Assembly (NCBI GenBank): GCA_018262775.1
Contig: JADFDU010000022.1
Coordinates: 62,001-126,000 of the forward strand
DNA from: Rhodocyclaceae bacterium
GTDB lineage: Bacteria > Pseudomonadota > Gammaproteobacteria > Burkholderiales > Rhodocyclaceae
Length of the DNA: 64,000 nucleotides
Reading direction: 5' to 3'
Shown: piece after piece, positions 45,483 to 54,690 of the stretch
Layout: each line of letters starts with the position of its first letter
Position numbering within the stretch: the stretch's first letter is position 1
The notes under the pieces: generated by a model
What the model was told of the DNA's origin: nothing
Database searches by the model: none
Seen by the model: the letters and a program-made list of their open reading frames with translations, nothing else
Translations under genes and position numbers: made by a program

Positions 45483-46365
45483 CGCATTTGCACGGGCAAA
45501 CTCAATGAGATATTCAGAGTACATATCGCGAAATGTATTTCCATCGAACTTCCTGTCAATGCCGCGGGATGCGAGTTGAATCTGCATAGTGACCGCAGCA
45601 AACGCGAAAACCTCGTCATCTTCCGGGACCCCTGCGGCGGTCAAGCAGTAATCGATGCGTTCAAACGTTGACGGATGAGTCTTCAAAGTGACGAATTGAT
45701 CTGGACTACGGAAGTCCTTGCAGGGCCAGTATGGCCGCTGCTATTCCGAAGGTTCGCTTTCGTGACTCCTGTTGTACCGTGCTCTTGTCTAGAATCCATT
45801 TGGTGGCGGCGACATCAGCATCCTTTTCCTCTGCAATAGAGCATGTGGTGACCAGTGCTTGATGATTCAGCCGGATGTGGGCGATTTCATGGTGAATGAT
45901 CCAGGCAAGCGCACAGAGAAATAGCTCATTCGTAACGTGCCCATCACTTTTTTCGGCAGGGAAGCGTTCCGGTCTAGGAAGGGCTGTAGGCCATAGGTCT
46001 GTGCCGTTCACCAAGGCATTTCGGCCAGCCCAAGCGAGCAGTTCCATAGCCTTCCTGCTTCGATCAGTGCCGCCAGTATCGAAAGTGCTTGAGCCACTGC
46101 GCTGCGCAAGGCCGTACTCGTTGTAGAGAATCAAATGCGCATGAGCGCTGGCCCATAGAAACTCAAGAGCAGCGACGTTTATCATGATTTCCCGTTCAAC
46201 CAAGCGAACACGAATATTGAATCCCGGCTCGTCCACAAGAGTGAGCATCAGGTTGTTCACGTCCCGTAATTCAGCAAGTTCACTTTCGCGTTCCGGTGCA
46301 ATACGAAAGGCGCATCCGGCTATCGCTTTTTCCAACTCAAGGACAGGAGAACGGGGATGTTCCAT
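45477..46365 (-). pseudogene. Lit-like (peptidase U49) metallopeptidase, broken by a frameshift
   Basis: Two frames make one gene. The first (45706-46365, 219 codons) contains the zinc motif HHEIAHIRLNH near residue 160 followed by SIAEEKDADVAATKWIL, the pattern of the Lit/U49 phage-exclusion peptidases (Lit cleaves EF-Tu). The second (TTG start at 45686, open upstream to about 45708 without a start) reads THPSTFERIDYCL...EVFAFAAVTMQIQLASRGI, which looks like the family's C-terminus, in the +1 frame. Joined length is about 294 residues, close to Lit's 297. It is the cassette nearest attI, so the most recent by position. If the second frame is separate, it is a 69-residue protein of unknown role. 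Confidence 0.62.
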
Positions 46366-46369
46366 TGCT

Positions 46370-46488
46370 GGCTAACGTTATTTAGTTACCGAAAACGATA
46401 ATAAAACATTATTGGACTGCCTGATAAAAACTACTAGACTCGTATTATGCTGTTATTCATGATAATTCAAGTCAAATAGGATATCTAG
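46370..46488. other. attI region and intI leader
   Basis: The first cassette ends here at GGCTAACG (46370-46377, read as GTTAGCC in cassette sense). The AT-rich stretch from there to the intI start holds the presumed attI site and the intI promoter. No LexA-type CTG-N10-CAG box was found. Confidence 0.6.
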
Positions 46489-47496
46489 ATGTCCAATAAA
46501 ACTGAAATTCACGAAAGCGGGAATGCTTCCGTCGAAGCCCCCAGACTGCTGGATCAGGTGCGTGATCGCCTGCGGCTGAGGCATTACAGCCTGCGTACTG
46601 AAACAGCATATATCGGCTGGATTAAACGCTACATTTTCTTTCATGGCAAGCGCCACCCACGCGAGTTGAACAAGGCGGAGGTGGAGGCTTTTCTCACCAG
46701 TCTGGCGGTGGAGCGCAACGTTAGCGCGTCCACACAAAGCCAGGCGCTGGCGGCGTTGCTGTTTCTTTATGGGGAAGTGCTGGGGATCGAGTTGCCCTGG
46801 CTCGACGAGATCACGCGGGCGAAGAAGCCGGTGCGCCTGCCGACCGTGCTGACGCGGGACGAGACGCTGGCGCTGCTGGAGCAGATCGGGGATGCGGAAC
46901 TGCATCTTGTCGTGAGCCTGTTGTACGGCAGCGGCCTGCGCCTGCTGGAGGGCTTGCGCCTGCGGGTGAAGGACGTGGAGCTGGCGCGCAACGAGATCGT
47001 CGTGCGCGACGGCAAGGGCGGCAAGGATCGCGTCACCATGGTGCCGCAGAGCCTGGTTGCGCCGCTGCGCGCGCAGATTGCGAAGACGAAGCGGGTGCAT
47101 GAGGCGGATGTGGCGCGTGGCAAGGGCGAGGTGTGGTTGCCGGATGCACTGGCGGTGAAGTATCCGAATGCGGCGAAGGCCTGGGGCTGGCAGTATGTAT
47201 TCCCCGCGGCGGGGTTCTCGACGGACCCGCGCTCGGGCGCGGTGCGCCGCCACCACGTGGACGAGAAGCGCGTGCAGCGGGCGGTGAAGGCGGCGGCGCA
47301 GAAAGCGGGCATCGTCAAGCCGGTGTCGCCGCACACGCTGCGCCATTCCTTTGCCACGCATCTGCTGGAGGGCGGCTACGACATCCGCACGGTGCAGGGA
47401 CTGCTCGGCCATGCCGACGTGAGCACGACGATGATCTACACCCACGTGCTGAACAAGGGCGGACGAGGGGTGACGAGCCCGCTGGACCGGGTTTGA
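46489..47496 (+). CDS. intI: integron integrase IntI
   Basis: A 335-residue tyrosine recombinase. The N-terminal core-binding domain has [20 protein letters not shown] near residue 26; the catalytic domain has the arginine in [24 protein letters not shown] and the tyrosine in [13 protein letters not shown]. The IntI-specific extra segment ([17 protein letters not shown], about residues 222-238, with RRHHVDE) separates it from XerC/D and phage integrases. It is read towards the right, opposite to the cassettes, as in classical integrons. All catalytic residues are present. Confidence 0.95.
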   Translation: MSNKTEIHESGNASVEAPRLLDQVRDRLRLRHYSLRTETAYIGWIKRYIFFHGKRHPRELNKAEVEAFLTSLAVERNVSASTQSQALAALLFLYGEVLGIELPWLDEITRAKKPVRLPTVLTRDETLALLEQIGDAELHLVVSLLYGSGLRLLEGLRLRVKDVELARNEIVVRDGKGGKDRVTMVPQSLVAPLRAQIAKTKRVHEADVARGKGEVWLPDALAVKYPNAAKAWGWQYVFPAAGFSTDPRSGAVRRHHVDEKRVQRAVKAAAQKAGIVKPVSPHTLRHSFATHLLEGGYDIRTVQGLLGHADVSTTMIYTHVLNKGGRGVTSPLDRV

Positions 47497-47497
47497 G

Positions 47498-47643
47498 CTA
47501 GGGAAACGCTGAACAAGTTGATTCCGCTCATGGTTCGACAAGCTCACCACGAACGGAATCAACAACTCGCCGTTCGTCCTGAGCCTGTCGAAGGAAGCTT
47601 GTCGAAGGAAGCCTGTCGAAGGACTTGTTCAGCGTTTCCCTAG
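47498..47643. repeat. 146-bp inverted-repeat element after intI
   Basis: Perfect 21-bp terminal inverted repeats (47498-47518 and 47623-47643; outer bases CTAGGGAAACGCTGAACAAG). Inside are about three tandem copies of a CTGTCGAAGGAAG-type unit and its inverse-like GTTCGACAAGCTCACCACGAA. It begins one base after the intI stop codon. Confidence 0.8.
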
Positions 47644-47648
47644 GCGCT

Positions 47649-47673
47649 GAAAGTCAGCTTGCGCAGGACGGCG
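47649..47673 (+). repeat. dispersed 25-bp motif, copy 10 (degenerate)
   Basis: GAAAGTCAGCT, eight bases, ACGGCG, immediately after the 146-bp element. The core has two changes from consensus. Confidence 0.6.
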
Positions 47674-47729
47674 ATTCGGGCTATTTGTGAGTCGTATTTA
47701 ATGCGCAACGCAATCCGGGGGAAAGTCTT

Positions 47730-48593
47730 ATGCCCATGCACAAATTCATTCTGACCTTGACCTGCCTGCTGGCGCTCCTCGCCGGCACGGCCCACGCCCA
47801 GCAGCAGCTGGAGATCATCAAGCTGCAAAGCCGCACGGCGGAGCAGGTGCTGCCGCAGCTGCGGCCCTTCGTCGAACCGGGCGGGGCGCTCTCCGGCATG
47901 AACAACCAGATCTTCATCCGCGCCTCCGATGCCAACCGGCGGCAGATCAAGGAGCTGCTTGGCGCCCTCGACCGGCCGCCGCGCCGGCTGGTGATCAGCG
48001 TACGGCAGGATGCGGACAGCGCTACCCTTGCGCGCGGCGGCGAGGTGTCCGGCAGCGTCGGCTCGGACAAGGTGCGCGTCGAGAGCCGCCGTACCATCGT
48101 CGGCGGCGCGGGGGTGACGGTGCGCAGCGGCAACGACGTGGTGCGCGGCCAGGTCTACGATTCGCGCAACAGTGGCTCGGAGCGCGTCGCCCAGCAGGTG
48201 CAGGTGGTGGAGGGTGGCAGCGCCTGGATCAATGTCGGCACCTCGGTGCCGGTGCCGCTGCGACAGGTGGTGCTGACGCCCGGCGGCGCCATCGTTTCCG
48301 ATTCGGTGGTGTACCGCGACATCGGCACGGGTTTTTATGCCGAGCCGCAGCTCTCCGGGGATACGGTCACACTGACCATCAGCCCGACGCACGACACGCC
48401 GGGCAGCCACGGCCCGGGCAGTGTCAACGTGCAGCGCCTGACCACCACCGTGTCGGCGCGGCTGGGGGAGTGGATGCAGATCGGCGGCAGCGTGCAGGAA
48501 GAAAGCTCGGACCGCGACGGCGCCATGCGCTATTCCACGCGCCACGGCAGCACTGGCCGCAGCGTGCAGCTGAAAGTCGAAGAGCTGCCCTGA
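47730..48593 (+). CDS. secretin-N (NolW-like) domain periplasmic protein
   Basis: A 287-residue exported protein. The signal peptide (MPMHKFILTLTCLLALLAGTAHA) ends after AHA. A NolW/secretin-N-like domain follows (QQLEIIKLQSRTAEQVLPQLRPFVEPGG...IFIRASDANRRQIKELLGALD, residues 24-82). The C-terminal half is beta-rich (GSAWINVGTSVPVPLRQVVL) and resembles the secretin beta-domain leader, but there is no full secretin gate. It could be a pilotin-like or accessory protein of type II/IV secretion, though no secretion genes are next to it. Confidence 0.75.
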   Translation: MPMHKFILTLTCLLALLAGTAHAQQQLEIIKLQSRTAEQVLPQLRPFVEPGGALSGMNNQIFIRASDANRRQIKELLGALDRPPRRLVISVRQDADSATLARGGEVSGSVGSDKVRVESRRTIVGGAGVTVRSGNDVVRGQVYDSRNSGSERVAQQVQVVEGGSAWINVGTSVPVPLRQVVLTPGGAIVSDSVVYRDIGTGFYAEPQLSGDTVTLTISPTHDTPGSHGPGSVNVQRLTTTVSARLGEWMQIGGSVQEESSDRDGAMRYSTRHGSTGRSVQLKVEELP

Positions 48594-48635
48594 TCCGGCC
48601 TGATCTGGCAGAGGGGCAAGGTACAATCGCCCCCT

Positions 48636-50423
48636 ATGCAACACACCGTCTTTCAGATCGCCGCGGTGGTCCTGCTCGGCATCGCCTGCCAGTGGGTTGC
48701 CTGGTGGAGCAAGCTGCCGGCCATCCTCTTCCTGCTGCTGACCGGCCTCGTCATCGGCCCGGGCATCGGCTGGCTGGACCCGGATGCGGTGTTCGGTCCG
48801 GTGTTGCTGCCGATCGTCTCGCTGGCAGTGGCGGTGATTCTCTTCGAGGGCGCGCTCACCCTGCGCTTCGCGGACATCCGCGGCCTGGAGCAGGTCGTGC
48901 GGCGTATGGTCAGCAGCGGCCTGCTGGTGACCTGGCTGGTGCTGGCGCTGGCGGCGCGCTATCTCGTCGGCTTCCCTTGGGAGGTGGCCCTGCTGTTCGG
49001 CGCGCTGGTGGTGGTGACCGGCCCCACCGTCATCGTGCCGATGCTGCGCACCGTGCGGCCGACGGCGCGCATCGCCGAGCTGCTGCGCTGGGAGGGCATC
49101 GTCATCGATCCGATCGGCGCCCTGCTGGCGGTGCTGGTGTTCGAGTTCATCGTCGCCCGCAGCGAAGACCAGGCACTGCTGCACACGCTGACGACCTTCG
49201 CCGAGATGCTGGCCACCGGCGTCCTGCTGGGGGCTTTCGCCGGCTGGCTGCTCGGCCTCATGCTGCGCGGCCACTGGGTGCCGGACTACCTGCGCAATGT
49301 CACCATATTGGCCGCAGTGTGGGCCGCCTTCGCGCTGGCCAATACCCTCGAGTCGGAATCCGGCCTGCTGACGGTGACCGTCATGGGCATGTGGCTAGCG
49401 AACATGAAACGCGTGCCGCTGGACGAGGTCATCGGCTTCAAGGAAACCCTGACGATACTGCTGATCTCGGTGTTGTTCATCGTGCTGGCGGCACGCCTGC
49501 ACTTTTCCGATCTCGTGCCGCTCGGCTGGGGCGCGCTGGGCGTGCTGCTGGTGGCGCAGTTCGTTGCGCGGCCGCTGAAGATCCTTGTTACGACCTGGGG
49601 CTCGACGCTGAAATGGCAGGAGAAGGCGTTGCTGGCGTGGATCGCGCCGCGCGGCATCGTCGCTGCCGCCGTCTCGGCGATCTTCGCGCCGCGTCTGGAA
49701 CAACTCGGTTATGCGCAGGCGTCGCTGCTGGTGCCGATGACCTTCGTCATCATCATCGGCACGGTGGTGCTGCAGAGCGCGACGGCAGGACTGCTCGCAC
49801 GCCTGCTTGGCGTGTCGGAGCCGGAACCGCACGGCGTGCTGATCGTCGGCGGCAGCGGCGTGGCGCGCAGCCTGGGTAAGGCGCTGCAGGAGGCCGGCTT
49901 CCGCGTGCTGTTGTGTGACACATATTGGGACAACGTGCGGGCGGCGCGCATGGAGGGGCTGCAGGCGCGCTTCGTCAATGCGGTCTCCGAAGAGGCCGAC
50001 CGCAAGCTCGATCTGGTTGGCATCGGCCAGATGCTGGGGATGTCGCCGCGGGCCGAATTCAACGCCCTGGCGGCGCTGCGCTACCGCGGTGAATTCGGCC
50101 GCCAGGGCGCCTATCGCCTGGCCAGCGGCGCCAAGGAGGGCAAGGAGGATGTCGATACCGGCCGCGTGCTCTTCTCGGCCGACGCTACCCATGTCAGTCT
50201 TACGGCGAGCCTCGCCCGTTCCGGGGAAATCCGCGCCACGGGGCTGACCGAACAGTTCGACTGGGAAGATTTCCGCGACAAGTACCCGGATTCGCTGCCC
50301 CTGTTCGTGCGCGATGCACGCGGCAACCTGCGCTTCTTCACGGCGGACGGGGAACTTGAACCCGGCGCCGGCGCGCATATCTATGCATTGCATCCGGGCG
50401 AGGGCGGGGAGGCTGCGGCCTGA
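48636..50423 (+). CDS. cation/proton antiporter with C-terminal TrkA-N-like domain
   Basis: A 595-residue transporter. The N-terminal ~390 residues hold about twelve membrane segments of the CPA (NhaP/KefB-like) fold, with conserved FGALVVVTGPTVIVPML (about 125-142) and EGIVIDPIGALLAV (about 153-166). A Rossmann TrkA-N domain follows (HGVLIVGGSGVARSLGKALQ, about 405-425). It exchanges Na+ or K+ for H+. It starts 42 bp after the previous gene and may be co-transcribed. Confidence 0.85.
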   Translation: MQHTVFQIAAVVLLGIACQWVAWWSKLPAILFLLLTGLVIGPGIGWLDPDAVFGPVLLPIVSLAVAVILFEGALTLRFADIRGLEQVVRRMVSSGLLVTWLVLALAARYLVGFPWEVALLFGALVVVTGPTVIVPMLRTVRPTARIAELLRWEGIVIDPIGALLAVLVFEFIVARSEDQALLHTLTTFAEMLATGVLLGAFAGWLLGLMLRGHWVPDYLRNVTILAAVWAAFALANTLESESGLLTVTVMGMWLANMKRVPLDEVIGFKETLTILLISVLFIVLAARLHFSDLVPLGWGALGVLLVAQFVARPLKILVTTWGSTLKWQEKALLAWIAPRGIVAAAVSAIFAPRLEQLGYAQASLLVPMTFVIIIGTVVLQSATAGLLARLLGVSEPEPHGVLIVGGSGVARSLGKALQEAGFRVLLCDTYWDNVRAARMEGLQARFVNAVSEEADRKLDLVGIGQMLGMSPRAEFNALAALRYRGEFGRQGAYRLASGAKEGKEDVDTGRVLFSADATHVSLTASLARSGEIRATGLTEQFDWEDFRDKYPDSLPLFVRDARGNLRFFTADGELEPGAGAHIYALHPGEGGEAAA

Positions 50424-50426
50424 TCG

Positions 50427-52358
50427 CTATTGCGGTAGCTTATAGCCCTTCTCGCGGAATAGCCTGAGGCAGGCGCTGGCGACCAGCGGGTCGTACAGGC
50501 GGCCGCTGTTCTGCTCGATTTCCTCCAGCGCCTTGTCGATGCCTAGCGCCTGCCGGTAGGGGCGGTGCGAGGCCATCGACTCGACCACGTCGGCCACGGC
50601 CATGATGCGCGCTTCCAGAATGATCAGGTCGCCCTTCAGGTGCTGCGGATAACCACTGCCGTCCATGCGCTCGTGATGCTGCAGGATGATTTCCAGCAGC
50701 GGCCAGGGGAATTCCACGCCTTTCAGTATGTCGTAACCGCTACGGGGATGGTTTTTAATGAGTTCGAATTCGATCTCGCTGAGCCGGCCAGGTTTGCTGA
50801 GGATTTCCGCCGGTACGCTGATCTTGCCGATGTCGTGCACCAGGCCGGTCATGCGCAGCCCTGTGACTGATTCCTCAGGCAGGCCCATTTCGCTGCCGAG
50901 GGCCGCCGCCAGTTCGCCGACGCGGCGCTCATGGCCAGCGGTGTAGGGGTCGCGCATCTCGACCATGGCGGAGACCGCCTCGACGGTGGCCAGCATGGAG
51001 CGCTCGAGCTGCTTCACGTGGCGCAGGATTTCCTCCTGCGCCTTCTTGCGCTCGCCGATGTCCTGTGCCACTGCGAGGAGCACCGGCTTGTTGTCGAGCA
51101 GGACGCGCGTGGCGCGCGCGCCGACGTCCGCCAGGCTGCCGTCCTTGCGCAGGCAGATGAAATTGCGCTCGACGGCTTCCGTTTCGCCAGTAGCAACTTT
51201 GCGCATCATCTCGGCGACGTCGGCACGGTCCGGTTCGGCGACCAGTTGCAGCACCTCACGGCGGTCCAGTTCGCCAGGCGCGTAGCCAAGGATCTCGCAG
51301 ATTCTGGGATTGGCGAAGACCATACGGCCATTGCTGCCGACCATGAAAATCGCAACGATGTTCTGCTGCACGACGCAGCGGAACAACTGTTCGCTCTCAC
51401 GCAGATCGGCTTCGGCCTGCCGGCGCAGGGCTTCGCGGTCGTAGTTCTCGAGGGCGAAGGAGATGTCCTTGGCCATCTCCTCCAGCAGGGCGCACGTTTG
51501 AGCATTGAATGTATTGGCTTCGGCGGAATACAGCATCAGCGCGCCAATGACGAAATTCCGCCGCCGCAGCGGCAACGCTGCCGAGGCGCGAATGCCGAAT
51601 TCCCGCGCCAGATCGTGCCAGGGTGCGGTGGTAGGGTCCGTGAGGAAATCGTCGCAGAAAACCGGACGATTCTCGCGCAGGGCGATTGCGATGGGTCCGT
51701 GTCCTTCGGGCAGGGCGGGATCGGTGCGGATGTCGATGCGCTGGAAGTACGCATCCAGGATGCCGGCGCTGTAGTCCTGTGACTGCAGTGCGCCGGCGTC
51801 GTCGAACAGACCGATGCGAGCGCCCAGGTAGCCGCCGGTGTTGACGGCAATATGGCAGATGCGTGGAAACAGCTCAGCCTGGCTGGCTATGCGGACGATG
51901 GCCTCGTTGGTCTGGCTGAGGGTGGCGTAAGCCGTATTCAGGCGGCGGATCTGCACCTCTGCCTGTCGGTGTTCATGACGCACCCTGGCTTCCGCGATTT
52001 CGCGCGTCACCGCCGGGGCCAGGCGCGACAGGTTGCTCTTCAGCAGGTAATCGTGGGCCCCGCTGCGCATCAGCTCGATGGCGGCTTCTTCCCTGATGAC
52101 GCCCGAGACGACGATGAAGGGGATGTCGAGGCCGCTGTCGCGCACCATCGCCAGCGCCTCGCCGGCACTGAAGTTCGGCAGGCTGAAATCGGCCAGCACA
52201 AGATCACAGGCATGCCTGTCCAGCGAGGCCGACATCTTCTCGGCGGTTTCGACACGCTCATATGTGACTTCGAAGCCGGCCTGACGCAGCTGCCGCACCA
52301 TCAGTACGGCATCGTTGTCGGAATCCTCGACGATCAGTACGGATAGAGGGTTTTGCAT
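50427..52358 (-). CDS. response regulator with GAF, PAS and HD-GYP domains
   Basis: A 643-residue protein that likely degrades cyclic di-GMP. It starts with a receiver domain (VLIVEDSDNDAVL, phospho-aspartate in LVLADFSLP, about residue 55), then GAF (about 160-300), PAS/PAC (about 320-440), and a C-terminal HD-GYP domain with HDIGKISVP near 520 and HHERMDGSGYP near 582. ATG 52358 (MQNPLSVL) follows AGGGGA; a longer start at 52391 is less likely. It converges with the antiporter gene. Confidence 0.88.
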   Translation of the reverse strand: MQNPLSVLIVEDSDNDAVLMVRQLRQAGFEVTYERVETAEKMSASLDRHACDLVLADFSLPNFSAGEALAMVRDSGLDIPFIVVSGVIREEAAIELMRSGAHDYLLKSNLSRLAPAVTREIAEARVRHEHRQAEVQIRRLNTAYATLSQTNEAIVRIASQAELFPRICHIAVNTGGYLGARIGLFDDAGALQSQDYSAGILDAYFQRIDIRTDPALPEGHGPIAIALRENRPVFCDDFLTDPTTAPWHDLAREFGIRASAALPLRRRNFVIGALMLYSAEANTFNAQTCALLEEMAKDISFALENYDREALRRQAEADLRESEQLFRCVVQQNIVAIFMVGSNGRMVFANPRICEILGYAPGELDRREVLQLVAEPDRADVAEMMRKVATGETEAVERNFICLRKDGSLADVGARATRVLLDNKPVLLAVAQDIGERKKAQEEILRHVKQLERSMLATVEAVSAMVEMRDPYTAGHERRVGELAAALGSEMGLPEESVTGLRMTGLVHDIGKISVPAEILSKPGRLSEIEFELIKNHPRSGYDILKGVEFPWPLLEIILQHHERMDGSGYPQHLKGDLIILEARIMAVADVVESMASHRPYRQALGIDKALEEIEQNSGRLYDPLVASACLRLFREKGYKLPQ

Positions 52359-52731
52359 AATATTCCCCTGCATATCGTCTGGCTTCATCATGGAGGTATT
52401 TCAATTGGGTGGAGAGGCCGGTTTGTCAGTGAAGAGTAGGGGCACCGGCAGAGGACCCGGTATGATGCAGACCCGACGTGATAGAGACTTTGCTGTCATC
52501 TTGTATCGCTATATAAGCCGATGGAATACATGACCGGAATCCTCGATGGAGGAGGGGAACCTGTTGTCAATATGGCAAGTTTGACAGCTTTCGCAAGGAA
52601 AGTTTACTCATAAATGATTCAATATCATAAATTTGATGTGAAACTGGATGATTGACAAGGCATGATGGCTTGAGCCGCCGGTGCCTCGCCCCGGGCGTGC
52701 TAACATTCAGCGCATCGTCCCCGCACTAGAA
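52359..52731. other. 373-bp intergenic region
   Basis: AT-richer than its flanks. A possible sigma-70 promoter (TTGACA 52581-52586, 16 bases, TTTACT) points towards the helicase gene. No gene or repeat seen otherwise. Confidence 0.4.
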
Positions 52732-54690
52732 ATGCCTGAACTTTCCTCTGTTTTTGCCGCCGATGGCGCACTCGCCCGCGCTATCTCCGGCTATCGCGTG
52801 CGCCCGCAGCAGATCGAAATGGCCGAGCGCATCGCCGCCGCCATCGGCAAGCATGGCGTGCTGGTGGCGGAGGCGGGCACCGGTACCGGCAAGACCTTCG
52901 CCTATCTGGTGCCGGCGCTCATGGCCGGCGGCAAGGTGATCGTGTCCACCGGCACCAAGACCCTGCAGGACCAGCTCTTCCAGCGCGACCTGCCGATGGT
53001 GCGCAATGCCCTCAAGGCGCCAGCCACCATCGCCCTGCTCAAGGGCCGCGCCAACTACGTCTGCCACTACCACCTCGAACGCGCACGTACGGAAGGGCGC
53101 TTCCTTTCGCGCGAGGAGGCCGGCCACATCCTCGCCATTGCTCGTTTTGCCAAGACGTCGACGACGGGCGACAAGGCCGAGTGTTCTGCCGTGCCGGAGG
53201 ATTCCGCCGCCTGGGCGGCGGCGACGTCCACGCGCGACAACTGCCTCGGCCAGGAATGCCCCAACGCCAAGGAGTGCTTCGTCACTGCCGCACGGCGCGA
53301 GGCGCAGGCGGCCGATGTGGTGGTGGTGAACCACCACCTCTTTTTCGCCGACGTGATGCTGCGCGACACCGGCGTCGCCGAGTTACTGCCGGCCTGCAAC
53401 ACGGTGATCTTCGACGAGGCACACCAATTGCCGGAAACGGCCAGCCTGTTCTTCGGCGAGAACGTGTCGACCGGGCAGTTGCTCGACCTGGCGCGCGATG
53501 CGCGCATGGAGGGCCTGGCGGCGGCGAAGGACTTCGCCGATTTGCCGGACGGCGCACGGGCGCTGGAGAAGGCGGTGCGCGACCTGCGCCTGAGCATATC
53601 CGGCGAGAACGCGCGCTTTTCCCTGGTGCAACTGGCGCCGGTCTTTCACGAAGCGCTCGAGACGATGGTGGAGGAACTGGTCCGCTTCGGCGCACTGCTG
53701 GAGTCGCAGGCCGAGCGCTCGGAAGGCCTGGAGCATTGCTGGCGTCGTTCGCAGGAGCTGGGCCTGACACTCAAGCGCTGGCGGCAGACGGAGGACACCG
53801 GCCTGGTGCGCTGGGTCGAGGTGTTCAACCAGGCGCTGTCGCTGAATGCCACGCCGCTGCACATCGCCGACATCTTCAGGAAACAGATGGGTGGCCCAAA
53901 TAGTCAACATGGTCAACATCCCCGCGCCTGGATCTTCACTTCCGCCACGCTGGCGGTGGAGAGCGACTTCTCGCACTACTGCAGCGAACTCGGCCTGGAC
54001 AGCGGAGAAAATGCGGCCGACACCGGCTGCTGGGGCAGCCCCTTTGATTATCCCAACCAGGCGGTGCTCTACGTGCCGCAGGACCTGCCCGACCCGAACA
54101 GCCGCGACTACCCAGATGAAGTTGCCAAGGCAGCCTGGCCGGTGATCCATGCCAGCCGCGGCCGCGCCTTCGTGTTGTGCACCAGCCTGCGCGCCATGCG
54201 CCGCATCCATGAATTGCTGAAGGCACGTTTCGAGGCGGAAGGTTTTGATCACCCCTTGCTGTTGCAGGGCGAGGGCTCGCGCAGCGAATTGCTGGCGCGC
54301 TTCCGCCGCCTCGGCAACGCCGTGCTGGTCGGCAGCCAAAGCTTCTGGGAGGGCGTGGACGTGCGCGGCGAGGCCCTGCAGCTCGTCATCATCGACAAGC
54401 TGCCCTTCGCGCCGCCCGATGACCCGGTACTGGCAGCGCGCATCGAGCACATGAAAAAGGAAGGCCGCAACGCCTTCATGGAATACCAGCTGCCGCGTGC
54501 CGTCATCAATATCAAGCAGGGCGCCGGTCGCCTCATCCGCGACGAGAGCGACCGTGGCGTGCTGATGCTCTGCGATCCGCGCCTGATCACCAAGCCCTAC
54601 GGCAAGCGCGTCTGGCGCTCGCTGCCGCCGATGCGACGCACGCGCGAGCTGGATGAAGTGGTGGATTTTTTCTCGGTGGAAACCGCATGA
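52732..54690 (+). CDS. ATP-dependent DNA helicase, DinG/YoaA family
   Basis: A 652-residue superfamily 2 helicase related to XPD/Rad3. It has Walker A AEAGTGTGKTFAYLVP near residue 44, four iron-sulfur cysteines (YVCHYH, AECSAV, CLGQECPNAKEC, about 107-182), the DEAH box FDEAHQLPE near 225, and QGAGRLIRDESDRG near 595. The cluster and length are closer to E. coli YoaA than DinG. It acts in repair or restart by unwinding 5'-to-3'. The start MPELSS (52732) fits the family. The next gene overlaps its stop by four bases. Confidence 0.9.
   Translation: MPELSSVFAADGALARAISGYRVRPQQIEMAERIAAAIGKHGVLVAEAGTGTGKTFAYLVPALMAGGKVIVSTGTKTLQDQLFQRDLPMVRNALKAPATIALLKGRANYVCHYHLERARTEGRFLSREEAGHILAIARFAKTSTTGDKAECSAVPEDSAAWAAATSTRDNCLGQECPNAKECFVTAARREAQAADVVVVNHHLFFADVMLRDTGVAELLPACNTVIFDEAHQLPETASLFFGENVSTGQLLDLARDARMEGLAAAKDFADLPDGARALEKAVRDLRLSISGENARFSLVQLAPVFHEALETMVEELVRFGALLESQAERSEGLEHCWRRSQELGLTLKRWRQTEDTGLVRWVEVFNQALSLNATPLHIADIFRKQMGGPNSQHGQHPRAWIFTSATLAVESDFSHYCSELGLDSGENAADTGCWGSPFDYPNQAVLYVPQDLPDPNSRDYPDEVAKAAWPVIHASRGRAFVLCTSLRAMRRIHELLKARFEAEGFDHPLLLQGEGSRSELLARFRRLGNAVLVGSQSFWEGVDVRGEALQLVIIDKLPFAPPDDPVLAARIEHMKKEGRNAFMEYQLPRAVINIKQGAGRLIRDESDRGVLMLCDPRLITKPYGKRVWRSLPPMRRTRELDEVVDFFSVETA

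Noticed and set aside
47640-49274. Open frame of 544 codons antisense to the secretin-N protein and antiporter genes
   Set aside because: Spans two real genes and an intergenic gap; low-complexity Q/R/H composition.
50193-50207. GTCAGTC directly joined to TTACGGCG in the antiporter gene
   Set aside because: Has both conserved halves of the 25-bp motif but lacks the 8-base spacer and AAA; could be a deleted copy or chance, so not counted.
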